A stretch of DNA of 64,000 bases from Betaproteobacteria bacterium (GCA_016861105.1 BOKS01000001.1:434001-498000), one strand, 5' to 3'. Shown: positions 34,167 through 47,166, counted from the first letter of the stretch. Numbers and translations are program-made. Notes: generated from the sequence alone by a model not told the origin.

Positions 34167-35906
34167 ATGCGCGCATCCGCCTTTTTCATCTCGACGCTGA
34201 AGGAAGCCCCGGCCGACGCCGAGGTCGTCAGCCACAGGCTGATGACCCGGTCCGGCATGATCCGCAAGCTCGCTGCCGGCATCTACAACTACCTGCCGAT
34301 GGGGCTGCGCTCGATCCGCAAGATCGAGAACATCATTCGCGAGGAGATGAACCGGGCCGGCGCGGTCGAGCTGCTGATGCCCGTCGTTCAGCCGGGCGAG
34401 CTGTGGATGGAATCGGGCCGCTGGTACAAGATGGGTCCCGAGCTGTTGCGATTGAAGGACCGGCACGACCGCGACTTCATCATCCAGCCGACCTCGGAGG
34501 AGGTGATCGCCGACATCGTGCGCGCGCTGGTGACCAGCTACAAGCAGTTGCCGATCAACTTCTATCACATCCAGACGAAGTTCCGCGACGAGCGACGCCC
34601 GCGCTTCGGGCTGATGCGCGGCCGCGAGTTCACGATGAAGGACGCGTACTCGTTCGATCGCGACGACGCCGGCTGCATGAAGAGCTACCAGGCGATGTTC
34701 GACGCGTACGTCCGCATCTTCACCCGGATGGGGCTGAAGTTCCGGGCGGTCGCGGCCGACACGGGCAAGATCGGCGGCACCGCGAGCCAGGAGTTCCAGG
34801 TCATCGCCGACACCGGCGAAGACGCGATCGCGTACAGCACCGAGTCCGACTACGCGGCCAACATCGAAATGGCCGAAGCGCTGCCCGCGATCGAGCGGCG
34901 CGCGACGCCGCAGGAAACGCTCAAGAAAGCGCCGACCCCGGGCAAGGAGAAGTGCGAGGACGTCGCCGAGTTGCTCGGCCTGCCGTTGGAGCGCACGGTC
35001 AAATCGATCGTGCTCGCGGTCGACAGGGCCGACGAGCGCGGCGCAGCCGCGACCGAGATCTGGTTGCTGCTCGTCCGCGGCGATCACGAGCTGAACGAAG
35101 TCAAGGCGGGCAAGCTGCCGGGGCTTGCCGACGGCTTCCGCTTTGCGACCGACGCGGAGATCCGCGAGCACTTCGGCTGCAGGCCCGGCTACCTCGGCCC
35201 AATCGCGCCGCGCAGGCCGATCCGCATCGTCGCCGACCGCACGGTCGCGAACATGAGCGACTTCGTCTGCGGCGCGAACGAGGAGGACTTCCATTACACC
35301 GGCACGAACTGGGGCCGCGACCTGCCCGAGCCGGATCTGGTCGCCGACGTCCGCAACGTGGTCGCCGGCGATCGTTCGCCCGACGGACGCGGCGTGCTCG
35401 CGATCCAGCGCGGCATCGAGGTCGGCCACGTGTTCGCCGGCCTGCCGTACGCGCAGACGATGCGCCTTTCGTATGTCGACGAGAAAGGCCAGAGCCGGCC
35501 GATGGTGATGGGCTGCTACGGCATCGGGGTTACGCGCCTGCTCGGCGCGGCGATCGAGCAGAACCACGACGAGCGCGGAATCATCTGGCCCGACGCGATC
35601 GCGCCGTTTACCGTCGTGATCTGCCCGGTCAACTACCGGCAGTCCGAGCAGGTGCGACAGGTCGCCGATCAGGTTCACGCCGAACTGCAGGCTGCCGGCG
35701 TGGACGTGATCCTCGACGATCGCGGCGAGCGGCCCGGCGCGATGTTCGCCGACTGGGAGCTGATCGGTGTGCCGCACCGGATCACGGTCGGCGAGCGCGG
35801 CTTGAAGGAAGGCAAGCTCGAGTACGTTCACCGGCGCAGCCTGCAGCCGACGATGATCGGGGCGGGCGATGCGCTTTCGTTCATCCGCAGCCAGCTCGCG
35901 GTCTGA
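34167..35906 (+). CDS. proS: ProS, prolyl-tRNA synthetase
   Basis: 579 residues, bacterial class II ProRS with the inserted editing domain (about 225-405). Motif 1 region [20 protein letters not shown], motif 2 [25 protein letters not shown], the editing-domain [15 protein letters not shown]...KSIVLAVD and [23 protein letters not shown], and motif 3 [14 protein letters not shown]. The ATG at 34167 gives the usual [23 protein letters not shown] start. A TTG 30 bases upstream is less likely. Confidence 0.97.
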   Translation: MRASAFFISTLKEAPADAEVVSHRLMTRSGMIRKLAAGIYNYLPMGLRSIRKIENIIREEMNRAGAVELLMPVVQPGELWMESGRWYKMGPELLRLKDRHDRDFIIQPTSEEVIADIVRALVTSYKQLPINFYHIQTKFRDERRPRFGLMRGREFTMKDAYSFDRDDAGCMKSYQAMFDAYVRIFTRMGLKFRAVAADTGKIGGTASQEFQVIADTGEDAIAYSTESDYAANIEMAEALPAIERRATPQETLKKAPTPGKEKCEDVAELLGLPLERTVKSIVLAVDRADERGAAATEIWLLLVRGDHELNEVKAGKLPGLADGFRFATDAEIREHFGCRPGYLGPIAPRRPIRIVADRTVANMSDFVCGANEEDFHYTGTNWGRDLPEPDLVADVRNVVAGDRSPDGRGVLAIQRGIEVGHVFAGLPYAQTMRLSYVDEKGQSRPMVMGCYGIGVTRLLGAAIEQNHDERGIIWPDAIAPFTVVICPVNYRQSEQVRQVADQVHAELQAAGVDVILDDRGERPGAMFADWELIGVPHRITVGERGLKEGKLEYVHRRSLQPTMIGAGDALSFIRSQLAV

Positions 35907-36555
35907 GCGCGGCTTCAACGCGGGGCGGCGGCGCGCGGCCGCCGCGGCCGCCGCGGCACCTCTGCTCGCGACGGTTCCGCGCTTCGCCTTCGCCGGCGCG
36001 CAGCAGTACGAACCGCTCGCCGATGCGGTGCGCAACGCGCTTGCGGCGGCGATTGCCGATCCGCGCCCGCCGGTGCGCACGTTCAACGACATCGACGAGC
36101 GCGTCGCGTTCATCGAATGGCTCGGCGCCATGTCGGAGCGGCTGAAACCGAAGAAGACCGACTACCGGACCCGCATGGAGTTCCTGCGCACGCTCGACTA
36201 CGAGTGCGTGCGCGCGGGACTCGACCGCCAGATGGTGCTCGGCCTGATCCAGGTCGAAAGCAACTTCCGCAAGTACGCGATCAGCGCGGCCGGGGCGCGC
36301 GGCTACATGCAGGTGATGCCGTTCTGGACCAAGGTGATCGGCGACGGCGACGCGCGCAAGCTCTTCGACATGCGCACCAACCTGCGCTACGGCTGCGTGA
36401 TCCTGCGCCACTACCTCGATATCGAGCAGGGCGACCTGTTCCGCGCGCTCGGCCGCTACAACGGCAGCCTCGGGCGCCCCGAATACCCGAACGCGGTGCT
36501 CGCCGCCTGGAAGCGGCACTGGAACTACGTTCCGAAGGCGCGGCCGCGCGCCTGA
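35869..36555 (+). CDS. Lytic transglycosylase (SLT domain), exported
   Basis: 228 residues. The N-terminal region contains RRR followed by an alanine stretch and [13 protein letters not shown], resembling a Tat or Sec signal, with likely cleavage after FAGA. The SLT domain has catalytic Glu in [25 protein letters not shown], then [12 protein letters not shown] and [15 protein letters not shown]. Cleaves MurNAc-GlcNAc bonds in the periplasm. The start lies 38 bases inside proS, in another frame. Later ATG codons would remove the signal. Confidence 0.87.
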   Translation: MRFRSSAASSRSERGFNAGRRRAAAAAAAAPLLATVPRFAFAGAQQYEPLADAVRNALAAAIADPRPPVRTFNDIDERVAFIEWLGAMSERLKPKKTDYRTRMEFLRTLDYECVRAGLDRQMVLGLIQVESNFRKYAISAAGARGYMQVMPFWTKVIGDGDARKLFDMRTNLRYGCVILRHYLDIEQGDLFRALGRYNGSLGRPEYPNAVLAAWKRHWNYVPKARPRA

Positions 36556-36579
36556 GCGGGGCCCGTTTGCGGCCGGCGC

Positions 36580-37971
36580 TCAGCGCTTGGGCAGGCCGGG
36601 CATGCCGCCCAAGGCGCCTTTGACGCCGCCGAGTCCGCGCATCATCTTCGCGAGCCCGCCCCTTTTCATCTGCTTCATCATCGCCTGCATCTGCTCGAAC
36701 TGATTGAGCAGGCGGTTGACTTCCTGCACCGGAACGCCGCTGCCGGCGGCAATGCGGCGCTTGCGCGAGGCCTTGATCAGCTCGGGCTTCGCGCGTTCGG
36801 CCGGGGTCATCGAGTTGATGATCCCTTCGAGGCGGCGGATCTGTCGGTCGGTGTCCTGCTCGTTGATTCTGCCTGCGGCCTGCTGGAACTGCGCGGGCAG
36901 CTTGTCGAGCAGCCCGCCCAGGCCGCCCATCTTGCGCATTTGCGCGACCTGTTCCTTGAAGTCGTTCAGGTCGAAGCGTTCGCCCGACTGCATGCGTTTG
37001 GCGAGCTTCTCGGCCGCCTGCACGTCGATCGATTTCTTGACGTCCTCGACCAGCGCGACGATGTCGCCCATGCCGAGCACGCGGCCGGCCATCCGTTCGG
37101 GGTCGAAGCGCTCGAGCCCGCCGATCTTCTCGGCGACGCCAACGAACTTGATCGGCTTGCCGGTCACGTGCCGCACCGAAAGCGCTGCGCCGCCGCGCGC
37201 GTCGCCGTCGAGTTTGGTGAGGATCACGCCCGTCAGCGGCAGCCGCTCGGCGAAAGCTTTCGCGGTGTTGACGGCGTCCTGGCCGAGCATCGCGTCGACG
37301 ACGAACAGCGTCTCGATCGGCTGGACCGCCGCTTCGAGCGCGGCGACCTCCTGCATCATCGCCTCATCGATCGCGAGCCGCCCGGCGGTGTCGACGATCA
37401 GCACGTCGAAGAAATGCCGCCGCGCGTGATCCAACGCACGCTGCGCGATCGCGATCGGCGCGTCGCTCGTTGCGCTCGGGAAGAACTCGGCGCCGGCCTG
37501 GCTGCTCACTGCCCTCAACTGCTCGATCGCGGCGGGACGGTAGACGTCGGTCGAAACCGTCAGCACCTTCTTCTTGCGCTCGTCGATCAGCCACTTGGCG
37601 AGCTTGGCGGCGGTCGTCGTCTTGCCCGCGCCCTGCAGGCCGGCAAGCAGGATCACCGCGGGCGGCTGCGTGGCGAGGTTCAGCTCGCGCTCGCGCGCGT
37701 CGAGATCGCCGCCCATCAACTGCGTCAATTCGCGGTGGACGACCCCGACCAGCGCCTGGCCGGGAGTGAGGCTGCCGACGACTTCCTCGCCGAGCGTCTT
37801 GTCCTTGACGCGCGCGATGAACTCGCGCACGACCGGCAGCGCCACGTCGGCTTCGAGCAGCGCGACGCGGATCTCGCGCAGCATTTCCTGCGTGTTCGCC
37901 TCGGTCAGACGGGCCTGGCCGCGCATCGTCTTGGCGATGCGCGCGAGCTTGTCGGTCAGTTGGTCCAGCAT
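36580..37971 (-). CDS. ffh: Ffh, signal recognition particle GTPase
   Basis: 463 residues from the ATG at 37971 (MLDQLTDKLARIAKTMRGQ). N domain, then the G domain with G1 LQGAGKTTTAAKLA near residue 105, DVYRPAAIEQL, DTAGR, TKLDGDARGGAALS, and a methionine-rich M domain (residues 300-463, ending with MMKQMKRGGLAKMMRG) that binds 4.5S RNA and signal sequences. Targets membrane proteins to FtsY and SecYEG. Divergent from the ccsA-like gene. Confidence 0.97.
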   Translation of the reverse strand: MLDQLTDKLARIAKTMRGQARLTEANTQEMLREIRVALLEADVALPVVREFIARVKDKTLGEEVVGSLTPGQALVGVVHRELTQLMGGDLDARERELNLATQPPAVILLAGLQGAGKTTTAAKLAKWLIDERKKKVLTVSTDVYRPAAIEQLRAVSSQAGAEFFPSATSDAPIAIAQRALDHARRHFFDVLIVDTAGRLAIDEAMMQEVAALEAAVQPIETLFVVDAMLGQDAVNTAKAFAERLPLTGVILTKLDGDARGGAALSVRHVTGKPIKFVGVAEKIGGLERFDPERMAGRVLGMGDIVALVEDVKKSIDVQAAEKLAKRMQSGERFDLNDFKEQVAQMRKMGGLGGLLDKLPAQFQQAAGRINEQDTDRQIRRLEGIINSMTPAERAKPELIKASRKRRIAAGSGVPVQEVNRLLNQFEQMQAMMKQMKRGGLAKMMRGLGGVKGALGGMPGLPKR

Positions 37972-37980
37972 CGGGGATTG

Positions 37981-38003
37981 GCGCAAAGGCGAGCGCTTTG
38001 CGC
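37981..38003. promoter_or_regulatory. Perfect 8-bp inverted repeat between ffh and ccsA-like starts
   Basis: GCGCAAAG and CTTTGCGC flank a seven-base GCGAGCG spacer, directly in the 50-base divergent promoter region, ten bases from the ffh ATG and five bases from the TATATA -10-like box of the other gene. Operator-like. Confidence 0.45.
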
Positions 38004-38021
38004 GTGGTATATAGGGGCGCT

Positions 38022-38867
38022 ATGCGTTCCGGCGCATTCTACGTCGTCGCTCATCTCGTCGTCGCCGCCCTGTATCTGCTGCTGGCGCTGCGCGCGTGGC
38101 GCTCTTTGCAGGGCGATGTCGCCGGACCGGCGCCGGCCGACTGGTCGGCGTTTGCGCTGCCGGCGATCGCGCTGCTGCATGGCGCGCTGCTGGCGGCCGC
38201 GATCTTCGGCGACGGCGTCTTCCGCTTCGGCTTCGCGCAGGCGCTGTCGGCCACGCTGCTGCTCGCGGTGCTGATCGTCTGGGGCGAGGGCTTCTTCGTG
38301 CCGATGCGCGGGCTGCAGCTTTTCGTGCTGCCGCTGGCCGCCCTGTCGACTGTGCTGCCCGCGCTGTTCCACGGCGTACCGGTCGCCGCGGCGAGCGACA
38401 CGCTCGCGTTGCGCGTGCACCTGCTCGTGGCGATCTCCGCTTACAGCCTGCTGACGATCGCCGCGATGCACGGCCTGCTGATGGCGTCGATGGACCGCCA
38501 CCTGCACGGCAGCGTGAGCGAAAGCAGCGGGACCTTCGGTCGCATCCTGCGCGAAGTGCCGCCGCTGCTGGCGATGGAGCGACTGCTGTTCCGCCTGATC
38601 GGTGCCGGTTTCGTGCTGCTCACGGCGACCGTCGTCTCCGGCGTGTTCTTCACCGAACTGCTGTTCGGCCGGCCGCTGCGCTTCGATCACAAGACCGTGT
38701 TCACGATCGCTTCGTGGCTGGTGTTCGCCGGGCTGCTCGCCGGCCGTTTCGTCTTCGGCTGGCGCGGACGCACGGCCTTGCGCTGGACGCTCGCCGGTTT
38801 CCTGATGCTGCTGCTCGCCTATGTCGGCAGCCGTTTCGTGCTCGAGGTGATCCTGCAGAGGGTCTGA
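38022..38867 (+). CDS. CcsA/YpjD-family cytochrome c assembly membrane protein
   Basis: 281 residues with eight hydrophobic segments. The conserved histidine helices of the family appear in LRVHLLVAISAYSLLTIAAMHGLLMA and in FDHKTVFTIASWLVFAGLLAGRF. Similar proteins next to ffh are annotated as inner-membrane YpjD or cytochrome c assembly proteins. A direct haem-transport role is unproven for this branch, and the WWD haem motif of CcmC is not seen. TATATA lies 8 bases before the ATG. The stop overlaps the next start. Confidence 0.85.
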   Translation: MRSGAFYVVAHLVVAALYLLLALRAWRSLQGDVAGPAPADWSAFALPAIALLHGALLAAAIFGDGVFRFGFAQALSATLLLAVLIVWGEGFFVPMRGLQLFVLPLAALSTVLPALFHGVPVAAASDTLALRVHLLVAISAYSLLTIAAMHGLLMASMDRHLHGSVSESSGTFGRILREVPPLLAMERLLFRLIGAGFVLLTATVVSGVFFTELLFGRPLRFDHKTVFTIASWLVFAGLLAGRFVFGWRGRTALRWTLAGFLMLLLAYVGSRFVLEVILQRV

Positions 38868-39103
38868 TGGGCCGCATCCTGTTCTTCGTTCTGATCGGCA
38901 TCGCGGCGTACGTCGTCTATCGCTGGTGGCGCGCTTCGCAGCGGATCGAGCGGGCGCGCGCCGAGGCGGCCGCGAAGGGGCGCAGCGAAGCGATGGTCCG
39001 CTGCGACGTGTGCGGCCTGAACCTGCCGCAGTCGGAGGCGCTCGCCGGCGGCGAGCGCTGGTACTGCAGCGAAGAGCATCGCCGCCGGGCCGGCGGCGGT
39101 TGA
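38867..39103 (+). CDS. PP0621-type membrane-anchored zinc-ribbon-like protein
   Basis: 78 residues. One N-terminal transmembrane helix (FFVLIGIAAYVVYRWW), a charged linker, and a C-terminal Cys-rich module: CDVCGLNLPQSEAL...WYCSEEHR, a treble-clef-like zinc site. Family members are found in front of pilS-like kinases in betaproteobacteria. Function unknown. It starts in the ccsA-like stop (TGATG). Confidence 0.85.
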   Translation: MGRILFFVLIGIAAYVVYRWWRASQRIERARAEAAAKGRSEAMVRCDVCGLNLPQSEALAGGERWYCSEEHRRRAGGG

Positions 39104-39120
39104 ACGCCGGCGCGGCGGCG

Positions 39121-40830
39121 ATGGGCGTGCGTCTGTTCGGTGCCGAGCCGGCGGTCGAGCCCGCCTGGCGCACGCTCGAATACTTCGCGCTGGCGCGCGT
39201 GCTGGTGGCGAGCGCGCTTGTGCTGTCGGTCGCGGCGTTCGGCGCGCCGCTGGCCGCGCGCGGTGCGGTGGAGCTCGATGGCCCGAAAGTCCTGGCCGGC
39301 AGCCTCGTGTATTTCGCGCTCGCCGCCGGTCTGGCGATGGCCGCGTTCTTCGTGCGCCGCCGTTTCATGCTGCAGGTCGCCGGACAACTGGCGGTCGACC
39401 TCGCCGTGATCTCGTCGATGCTGGTGCTCGGCGGCGGACTGCGCAGCGGCGTGATGATCCTGTACCTGCTGCCGCTCGCGGGCGCATCGCTGCTGCTGCC
39501 GACGGCCGCCGCGTTCTTCGTCTGCTCGATCGCGGTGATCGTGCTGCTGGTCGACACCTTCCTGCGGCAGTTGCAGGGGACCGGCGCTGATGCGCTTGTC
39601 TTCCAGGCCGGCCTGTACGGGGCGGCGCTGTTCGCGATCACCGGACTGCTGCGGCTGCTGTCGGCGCGGCTCGCGGCGCAGGAGCGGCTCGCGCAGTTGC
39701 GCGGCCGCGATCTCGAAAGCCAGCTCGAGATCAACCGGCTCGTGATCGCGCAGATGGAGCAGGGCGTGATCGTGGTCGACGCCGACACGCGCGTGCGCGC
39801 CAACAACCGCGCCGCGCGCGTGCTGCTCGGCATGAATCCGAACGTGCAGTTGACCGGTCAGCGGCTGCGCGACTTTCCTGCACTGCGGCCTTTGACCGAA
39901 GCCTTCGCGCACTGGCTGGAAGCCGAGCGCGCGGCCGGCGTCTGGTCCAACAGCGTGATCCAGCCGGTCGCGCGCGCCGACGGTACCGAGCCGGTCGGCG
40001 ACCTGCAGTTGCGCGCGCGTTTCGCGCGGCCGCCGTCGGACGGCGGCGGCGAATTCGTGATCTTCCTGGAGGACGTGCGCGCGGTCGAAGAGCGCGCGCA
40101 GCAGCTCAAGCTTGCCGCGATGGGGCGGCTGACGGCGTCGATCGCGCACGAGATCCGCAATCCGCTGGCCGCGATCAGCCATGCCGGCCAGCTGCTCGCC
40201 GAGGAGACCCAGGCGCCGCTGCAGCAGCGGCTGACCAGCATCGTGCGCGAGAACACGCTGCGGCTGAACCGGCTGGTCGAGGATGTGCTGCGCGTGGCGC
40301 GGCGCGAACCGCCCTTGGGCGACGATATCGACCTCGGGCCTTTCGCCGAGCAGTGGCTCGCCGAATTCGTGCGGGATCGCGCGGTTGCCCCCGGCGTCAT
40401 CGCGCTCCAGGTGCAGCCCGGCCTCGACGTCAAGTTCGAGCAGTCGCATCTGCGGCAGATCCTGTACAACCTCGTCGACAACGCGCTGCGCTACGCGTCG
40501 GGGCGGCCGCGCAGCGTCGAGCTGATCGCCGAGCGCGCGCCCGACGACGGCGGCCGCGTGCGCTTGTGGGTGTTCGACGACGGCCCCGGCATCGCCGCCG
40601 AAGCGCGCAACGCGCTGTTCGAACCCTTCTACACGACGCACGCGCGCGGCACCGGGCTCGGGCTGTACATCGCGCGCGAGTTCTGCCTCGCCAACCGGTC
40701 GGACCTCGTCTACGGCGCGCGCCGCGAACTGGACGGCAGCTCGCGCGAGGGCTTCCTCGTGCGCTTCGCCCGAACCGGCACGATCGGCGCCGACGAGCAC
40801 GGGTTCTTGGATACGATGCCGGTGCGATGA
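39121..40830 (+). CDS. pilS: PilS-like sensor histidine kinase
   Basis: 569 residues from the ATG at 39121 (TTG at 39100 is possible). Six hydrophobic segments in the first 185 residues, a PAS-like region ([31 protein letters not shown]), the phospho-acceptor [18 protein letters not shown] near 340, N-box [13 protein letters not shown]1 DDGPGI and G2 [12 protein letters not shown]. PilS of Pseudomonas phosphorylates PilR to activate pilin transcription. Overlaps pilR by ATGA. Confidence 0.9.
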   Translation: MGVRLFGAEPAVEPAWRTLEYFALARVLVASALVLSVAAFGAPLAARGAVELDGPKVLAGSLVYFALAAGLAMAAFFVRRRFMLQVAGQLAVDLAVISSMLVLGGGLRSGVMILYLLPLAGASLLLPTAAAFFVCSIAVIVLLVDTFLRQLQGTGADALVFQAGLYGAALFAITGLLRLLSARLAAQERLAQLRGRDLESQLEINRLVIAQMEQGVIVVDADTRVRANNRAARVLLGMNPNVQLTGQRLRDFPALRPLTEAFAHWLEAERAAGVWSNSVIQPVARADGTEPVGDLQLRARFARPPSDGGGEFVIFLEDVRAVEERAQQLKLAAMGRLTASIAHEIRNPLAAISHAGQLLAEETQAPLQQRLTSIVRENTLRLNRLVEDVLRVARREPPLGDDIDLGPFAEQWLAEFVRDRAVAPGVIALQVQPGLDVKFEQSHLRQILYNLVDNALRYASGRPRSVELIAERAPDDGGRVRLWVFDDGPGIAAEARNALFEPFYTTHARGTGLGLYIAREFCLANRSDLVYGARRELDGSSREGFLVRFARTGTIGADEHGFLDTMPVR

Positions 40831-42302
40831 ACGAGAAGACCAACGCGCGCGCGGAGGAGCGGCCGGCCGGCGAGGCGCGCCGGCTGCCGGCCGTGCTCGT
40901 CGTCGACGACGAGGCCGATCTGCGCGAACTGCTCGCGCTGACGCTGGTGCGTCTGGGACTGGACGTCGATACGGCCGACTCGCTCGCGCAGGCGCGCGAG
41001 CGGCTGGCGCACGGCCGCTATGCCTTGTGCCTCACCGACATGCGGCTGCCCGACGGCACCGGGCTGGACCTCGTGCGCGAAGTCGCGCAGGGCAACGGTC
41101 CGCCGATCGCGGTGATCACGGCCTTCGGCAGCGCGGAGAACGCGGTCGCCGCGCTGAAGGCTGGCGCCTTCGACTATCTCACCAAACCAGTCGACCTGGA
41201 GCAGCTTCGTTTGCTCGTGCGCTCTGCCCTGCGCGAGGAACCGCAGATCGTGGCGCAGCGCCCGGCGGTCGCCGGCACCGACGCCGCGGTTTCGCGCCTG
41301 CTCGGCGAAACGCCGGCGATGCGGCAGCTGCGCGCGATGATCGAGCGCGTGGCGCGCAGCATGGCGCCGGTGGCGATTCTCGGCGAGTCGGGCAGCGGCA
41401 AGGAACTGGTCGCGCGCGCGATCCACGACGCTTCGGCCCGGCGCGCGCTGCCGTTCGTGGCGGTCAATTGCGGCGCGATTCCGGAAACGCTGATGGAGGC
41501 CGAGTTCTTCGGCTACCGCAAGGGCGCGTTCACCGGTGCCGATCGCGATCGCGACGGCTTCTTCCACGCCGCGGCCGGCGGCACCCTGTTCCTCGACGAG
41601 GTCGCCGAGCTGCCGCTCGCGATGCAGGTCAAGCTGCTGCGCGCGATCCAGGAGCGGCGCGTGCGCAAGGTCGGTGCGACGGCCGAGGAGCCGGTCGACG
41701 TGCGCATCCTGAGCGCCACGCACCAGGACCTGTCGAAGCTGGTCGCGGCGGGCCGCTTCCGGCAGGACCTGTACTACCGGCTCAACGTCATCGAGCTGCA
41801 CGTACCGAGCCTGCGCGAACGCGTCGACGACATTCCGCTGCTGGCCGACGCGATCCTCGCGCGGCTTGCGGCGCGCGGATCGGAGGCACGCGCGACGCTG
41901 TCGGGTGCGGCGGTCCAGGCGTTGAAGCGGCACCCGTTCCCGGGCAACGTACGCGAGCTGGAGAACGTGCTCGAGCGCGCCGTCGCGCTGGCCGGCGGCG
42001 GCGAACTGCAGCCGCTCGATCTGATGCTGCCGCACGCCGAAGTCGACCTGCTGCTCGAACCCGAGAACGATGTGCCGGCCGACGGACTCGCCGCGGAGAC
42101 CGCAGTCGCCGGCGAAGAGGCGGGCTACGAGATCAACGACGGCGTGCCGAATCACCTGCCCGCCTACCTCGACGCGCTCGAACGCCAGGCGATTCGCGCC
42201 GCGCTGCTGAAGACGCGCCACAACCGGACGGCCGCGGCGCAGCTGCTGGGCATCACGTTCCGGCAGCTGCGTTACAGGATGCAGCGGCTGGGGCTCAAGT
42301 GA
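40827..42302 (+). CDS. pilR: PilR-like sigma-54-dependent response regulator
   Basis: 491 residues. Receiver domain with phospho-Asp in [11 protein letters not shown] near residue 71 and Lys in YLTKP. AAA+ domain with Walker [16 protein letters not shown], the sigma-54 contact loop GAFTGAD, and [12 protein letters not shown]-terminal Fis-type HTH ([23 protein letters not shown]). Typical activator of pilA from a -24/-12 promoter, though no pilin gene is in this window. Coupled to pilS and ampD by overlaps. Confidence 0.92.
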   Translation: MNEKTNARAEERPAGEARRLPAVLVVDDEADLRELLALTLVRLGLDVDTADSLAQARERLAHGRYALCLTDMRLPDGTGLDLVREVAQGNGPPIAVITAFGSAENAVAALKAGAFDYLTKPVDLEQLRLLVRSALREEPQIVAQRPAVAGTDAAVSRLLGETPAMRQLRAMIERVARSMAPVAILGESGSGKELVARAIHDASARRALPFVAVNCGAIPETLMEAEFFGYRKGAFTGADRDRDGFFHAAAGGTLFLDEVAELPLAMQVKLLRAIQERRVRKVGATAEEPVDVRILSATHQDLSKLVAAGRFRQDLYYRLNVIELHVPSLRERVDDIPLLADAILARLAARGSEARATLSGAAVQALKRHPFPGNVRELENVLERAVALAGGGELQPLDLMLPHAEVDLLLEPENDVPADGLAAETAVAGEEAGYEINDGVPNHLPAYLDALERQAIRAALLKTRHNRTAAAQLLGITFRQLRYRMQRLGLK

Positions 42303-42904
42303 GCGCGCGATCCGACGACGGTTGGCCGCTGCTGACGGTGGCGGCCGACGGCTGGGTCGGCGGCGCGCGGCGGGATCCATCGCCTCACTTCGACGCGCGC
42401 CCTGCGGGCAGCGCGATCGAGCTGCTCGTCATTCACAACATCAGTCTGCCGCCGGGCGCTTTCGGATCCGGCGCCATCGCACGGCTGTTCACGAATCGGC
42501 TCGACACCGCCGCGCATCCGTTCTTCGCGACGCTGGCCGGCGTGCGCGTTTCGGCGCACTTTCTGATCGAACGCGACGGCGCGCTGACGCAGTTCGTCTC
42601 CTGTCTGGACCGCGCCTGGCACGCGGGCGCGTCCGAGTTCGACGGGCGTCCGCGCTGCAACGACTTTTCGGTCGGCATCGAGCTCGAGGGTACCGACTTC
42701 GCCCCGTTCGAGGCCGCACAGTACGCGACGCTCGCGTCGCTGACACGGGCGCTGCGCGCCGCTTATCCGTTGCGCGCGGTACGCGGACACGCGGACATCG
42801 CGCGCGACCGCAAGACCGATCCCGGTCCCTTCTTCGACTGGCCGCGCTACGCGCGGCTCGCCGCCCTCGATCCCGCGCTGCTGCCGGTGAACGCGCGCAT
42901 CTGA
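42299..42904 (+). CDS. ampD: AmpD, 1,6-anhydro-MurNAc-L-Ala amidase
   Basis: Cytoplasmic zinc amidase recycling anhydro-muropeptides. 201 residues from a GTG overlapping the pilR stop (GTGA). Zinc ligands: His in [11 protein letters not shown] near residue 44, His and Asp in [19 protein letters not shown] near 165-175. [17 protein letters not shown] is the family block. Next to pilSR as in other betaproteobacteria. In some enterobacteria and pseudomonads AmpD controls AmpC beta-lactamase. No ampC or ampR is seen here. Confidence 0.94.
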   Translation: MSARSDDGWPLLTVAADGWVGGARRDPSPHFDARPAGSAIELLVIHNISLPPGAFGSGAIARLFTNRLDTAAHPFFATLAGVRVSAHFLIERDGALTQFVSCLDRAWHAGASEFDGRPRCNDFSVGIELEGTDFAPFEAAQYATLASLTRALRAAYPLRAVRGHADIARDRKTDPGPFFDWPRYARLAALDPALLPVNARI

Positions 42905-42988
42905 CGCGCCGCCGCTGCGTCTTCGCCTGCATCGCTCGCATCGCTCGCATCGCGCAGCGACGTGCTGCGATGCATTGCGACTTTCTTG

Positions 42989-43017
42989 TTGAGTTTGGGA
43001 AAAACATTCCCTATGAT
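42989..43017 (+). promoter_or_regulatory. Sigma-70-type promoter of nrdA
   Basis: TTGAGT (42989-42994), a 17-base spacer and TATGAT (43012-43017). The start would fall at about 43024, on the first base of an NrdR-box-like palindrome. The leader to nrdA is then about 230 bases. Confidence 0.6.
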
Positions 43018-43023
43018 CCGGCC

Positions 43024-43039
43024 ACACTAAACGTTGTAC
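43024..43039. promoter_or_regulatory. NrdR box 1 (candidate)
   Basis: ACACTAAACGTTGTAC matches 11 of 16 positions of the NrdR box consensus ACACwATATATwGTGT and keeps the outer ACACTA and TTGT half sites. It overlaps the expected nrdA transcription start. Confidence 0.6.
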
Positions 43040-43054
43040 GTGGTATCCGCTTTG

Positions 43055-43070
43055 GCTCAATATCTTGTGG
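43055..43070. promoter_or_regulatory. NrdR box 2 (candidate)
   Basis: GCTCAATATCTTGTGG matches 12 of 16 positions of the same consensus. It begins 31 bases after box 1 (15-base gap), the three-helical-turn spacing known for paired NrdR sites. Confidence 0.6.
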
Positions 43071-43159
43071 TCGCGATCGGAGCAGGTGGAGATCGCCGAG
43101 TTGGGCGTAAGACGCGCAGGGACGGAGTCCGGCGCGCGGCGGGCGGCACGGCGGCGTCG

Positions 43160-43183
43160 ATGAACGACAACAACACCTTGTAG
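43160..43183 (+). other. Seven-codon mini-ORF in the nrdA leader
   Basis: ATG AAC GAC AAC AAC ACC TTG TAG encodes MNDNNTL, 70 bases before the nrdA start. It lacks a good ribosome site. A leader-peptide role is only a possibility. Confidence 0.25.
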
Positions 43184-43252
43184 TGCGCTCGCGTCCGCAC
43201 GCGTCGCGCAGGAACTGGCAACGGCAACAACCCGCAGCAACACGGAGGTCGA

Positions 43253-46151
<2,899 letters not shown>

Positions 46152-46163
<12 letters not shown>

Positions 46164-46240
46164 GGCAAGCCGAGCCCGGTGGGATCGCGGCGATCGCTGA
46201 CGTCCGCGCTCGCGCGGACGTCAAGCCCGCGCGAGCGGGC
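46152..46240 (+). terminator. Cluster of three perfect hairpins at the nrdA 3' end
   Basis: GCTTGCC/GGCAAGC (46152-46170) encloses the nrdA stop codon. GACGTCCGCG/CGCGGACGTC follows (46199-46222, four-base loop). GCCCGC/GCGGGC (46225-46240, four-base loop) is last. No T-run. They may slow Rho-dependent read-through or stabilise the nrdA message end ahead of the downstream genes. Confidence 0.5.
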
Positions 46241-46328
46241 GGCGATCGCTCCGACCACGCCTGCGGGCTTCGTGGGATCACGGCGCCCGCTCACCGCGCA
46301 CGCGCATCCGCCTGAACGCCCGCCCATC

Positions 46329-46745
46329 ATGCCGCACTCCCACGCCCCGACGACGCGCACTGTCCGCTACGGCGGCTGGATGTTCTCGGCGCCGGCGTCG
46401 TTCGCGAGCGCGATCGCGCCGGGCTGCGCGGGGCTGTACGCGGTGCAGGTGCTCAACGCCACGTGGACGCCCTGCCCGTTCGAGCCGGTCTTCTTCGGCC
46501 ACGCGCAGAACCTGCTGGGTTCCGTGGTGAGCTCGCATCCGGCGTACGCGCGCTGGATCGCGCATCCGCGCGCGGGCATGGGGTTGTACGTCTCCTACGC
46601 GGCGCTGCCGTGCACGAGCGTGGAAGCGCTGCGCCACATCGTCGCCGGCCTGGTGGCGAGCTACCGGCCGGCGGCGCACGGGAACGAAGCACCGGCCGCA
46701 GGATTGCTCGGCGTGGCCGGCGAGCGGCACGGCACGCGCCACTGA
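46329..46745 (+). CDS. Hypothetical protein in the nrdA-nrdB interval
   Basis: 138 residues from the ATG at 46329. The frame is open further upstream, but that part overlaps the hairpin cluster and looks non-coding. The pattern GLYAVQVLNATWTPCPFEPVFFGHAQNL, then SHPAYARWI, then LRHIVAGLVASYRPAAHGNE loosely recalls the GIY-YIG nuclease fold (GLYAV, VFFG, terminal Asn). The catalytic Arg and Glu cannot be placed with confidence. Same strand as nrdA and nrdB, so probably cotranscribed. Function unknown. Confidence 0.6.
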   Translation: MPHSHAPTTRTVRYGGWMFSAPASFASAIAPGCAGLYAVQVLNATWTPCPFEPVFFGHAQNLLGSVVSSHPAYARWIAHPRAGMGLYVSYAALPCTSVEALRHIVAGLVASYRPAAHGNEAPAAGLLGVAGERHGTRH

Positions 46746-47166
46746 AGCGCGCGCCGCCGACGAACGACGCACAGGAGGGAAGCGAGCCGATCGAGCAGGA
46801 TGCACCGGGACGTGGCGCACGACGCGGGCCGATCGAGCCCTTGCGTGCGCGGCGCGCCGGACGCAGGACGTCGGGGAAGCCCCGGAGCGCGAGCCCGGAC
46901 AGGACCGTGAAGTCGTACGCGCATCTGTGGATACACCGACCGTCGCGGCGCACGAGGTGGAACGCGGCCGGCAGCGACGATGCCGCGCCAGCCTCGCGCA
47001 CCGTGCGTCCGACGCCGCGGAACAACGCGGCGCGGGCGAACGCAGGACCGGAGGCGCGCGGCGGCGGAGCCGCCGTGCGCCGGCTTTTCCGGCGACGGGA
47101 CGGCGCCGCGGGCAACCGCGGCAACGGCAGATGCAGCGTGACGCCCACTTCGCGAGGAGGCTCTCC
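46746..47166. other. Gene-free stretch between the hypothetical protein and the DUF2442 gene
   Basis: 421 bases without a gene I can support. Open frames on both strands are Arg/Ala-rich. One minus-strand stretch (about 46790-47030) reads slightly more like protein but has no start with a ribosome site. AGGAGGG at 46772-46778 has no suitable start codon after it. Confidence 0.4.

Noticed and set aside
46179..46328. N-terminal extension of the 138-residue protein
   Set aside because: These codons lie in the hairpin cluster, have no ribosome site and read as low-complexity. The ATG at 46329 is preferred.
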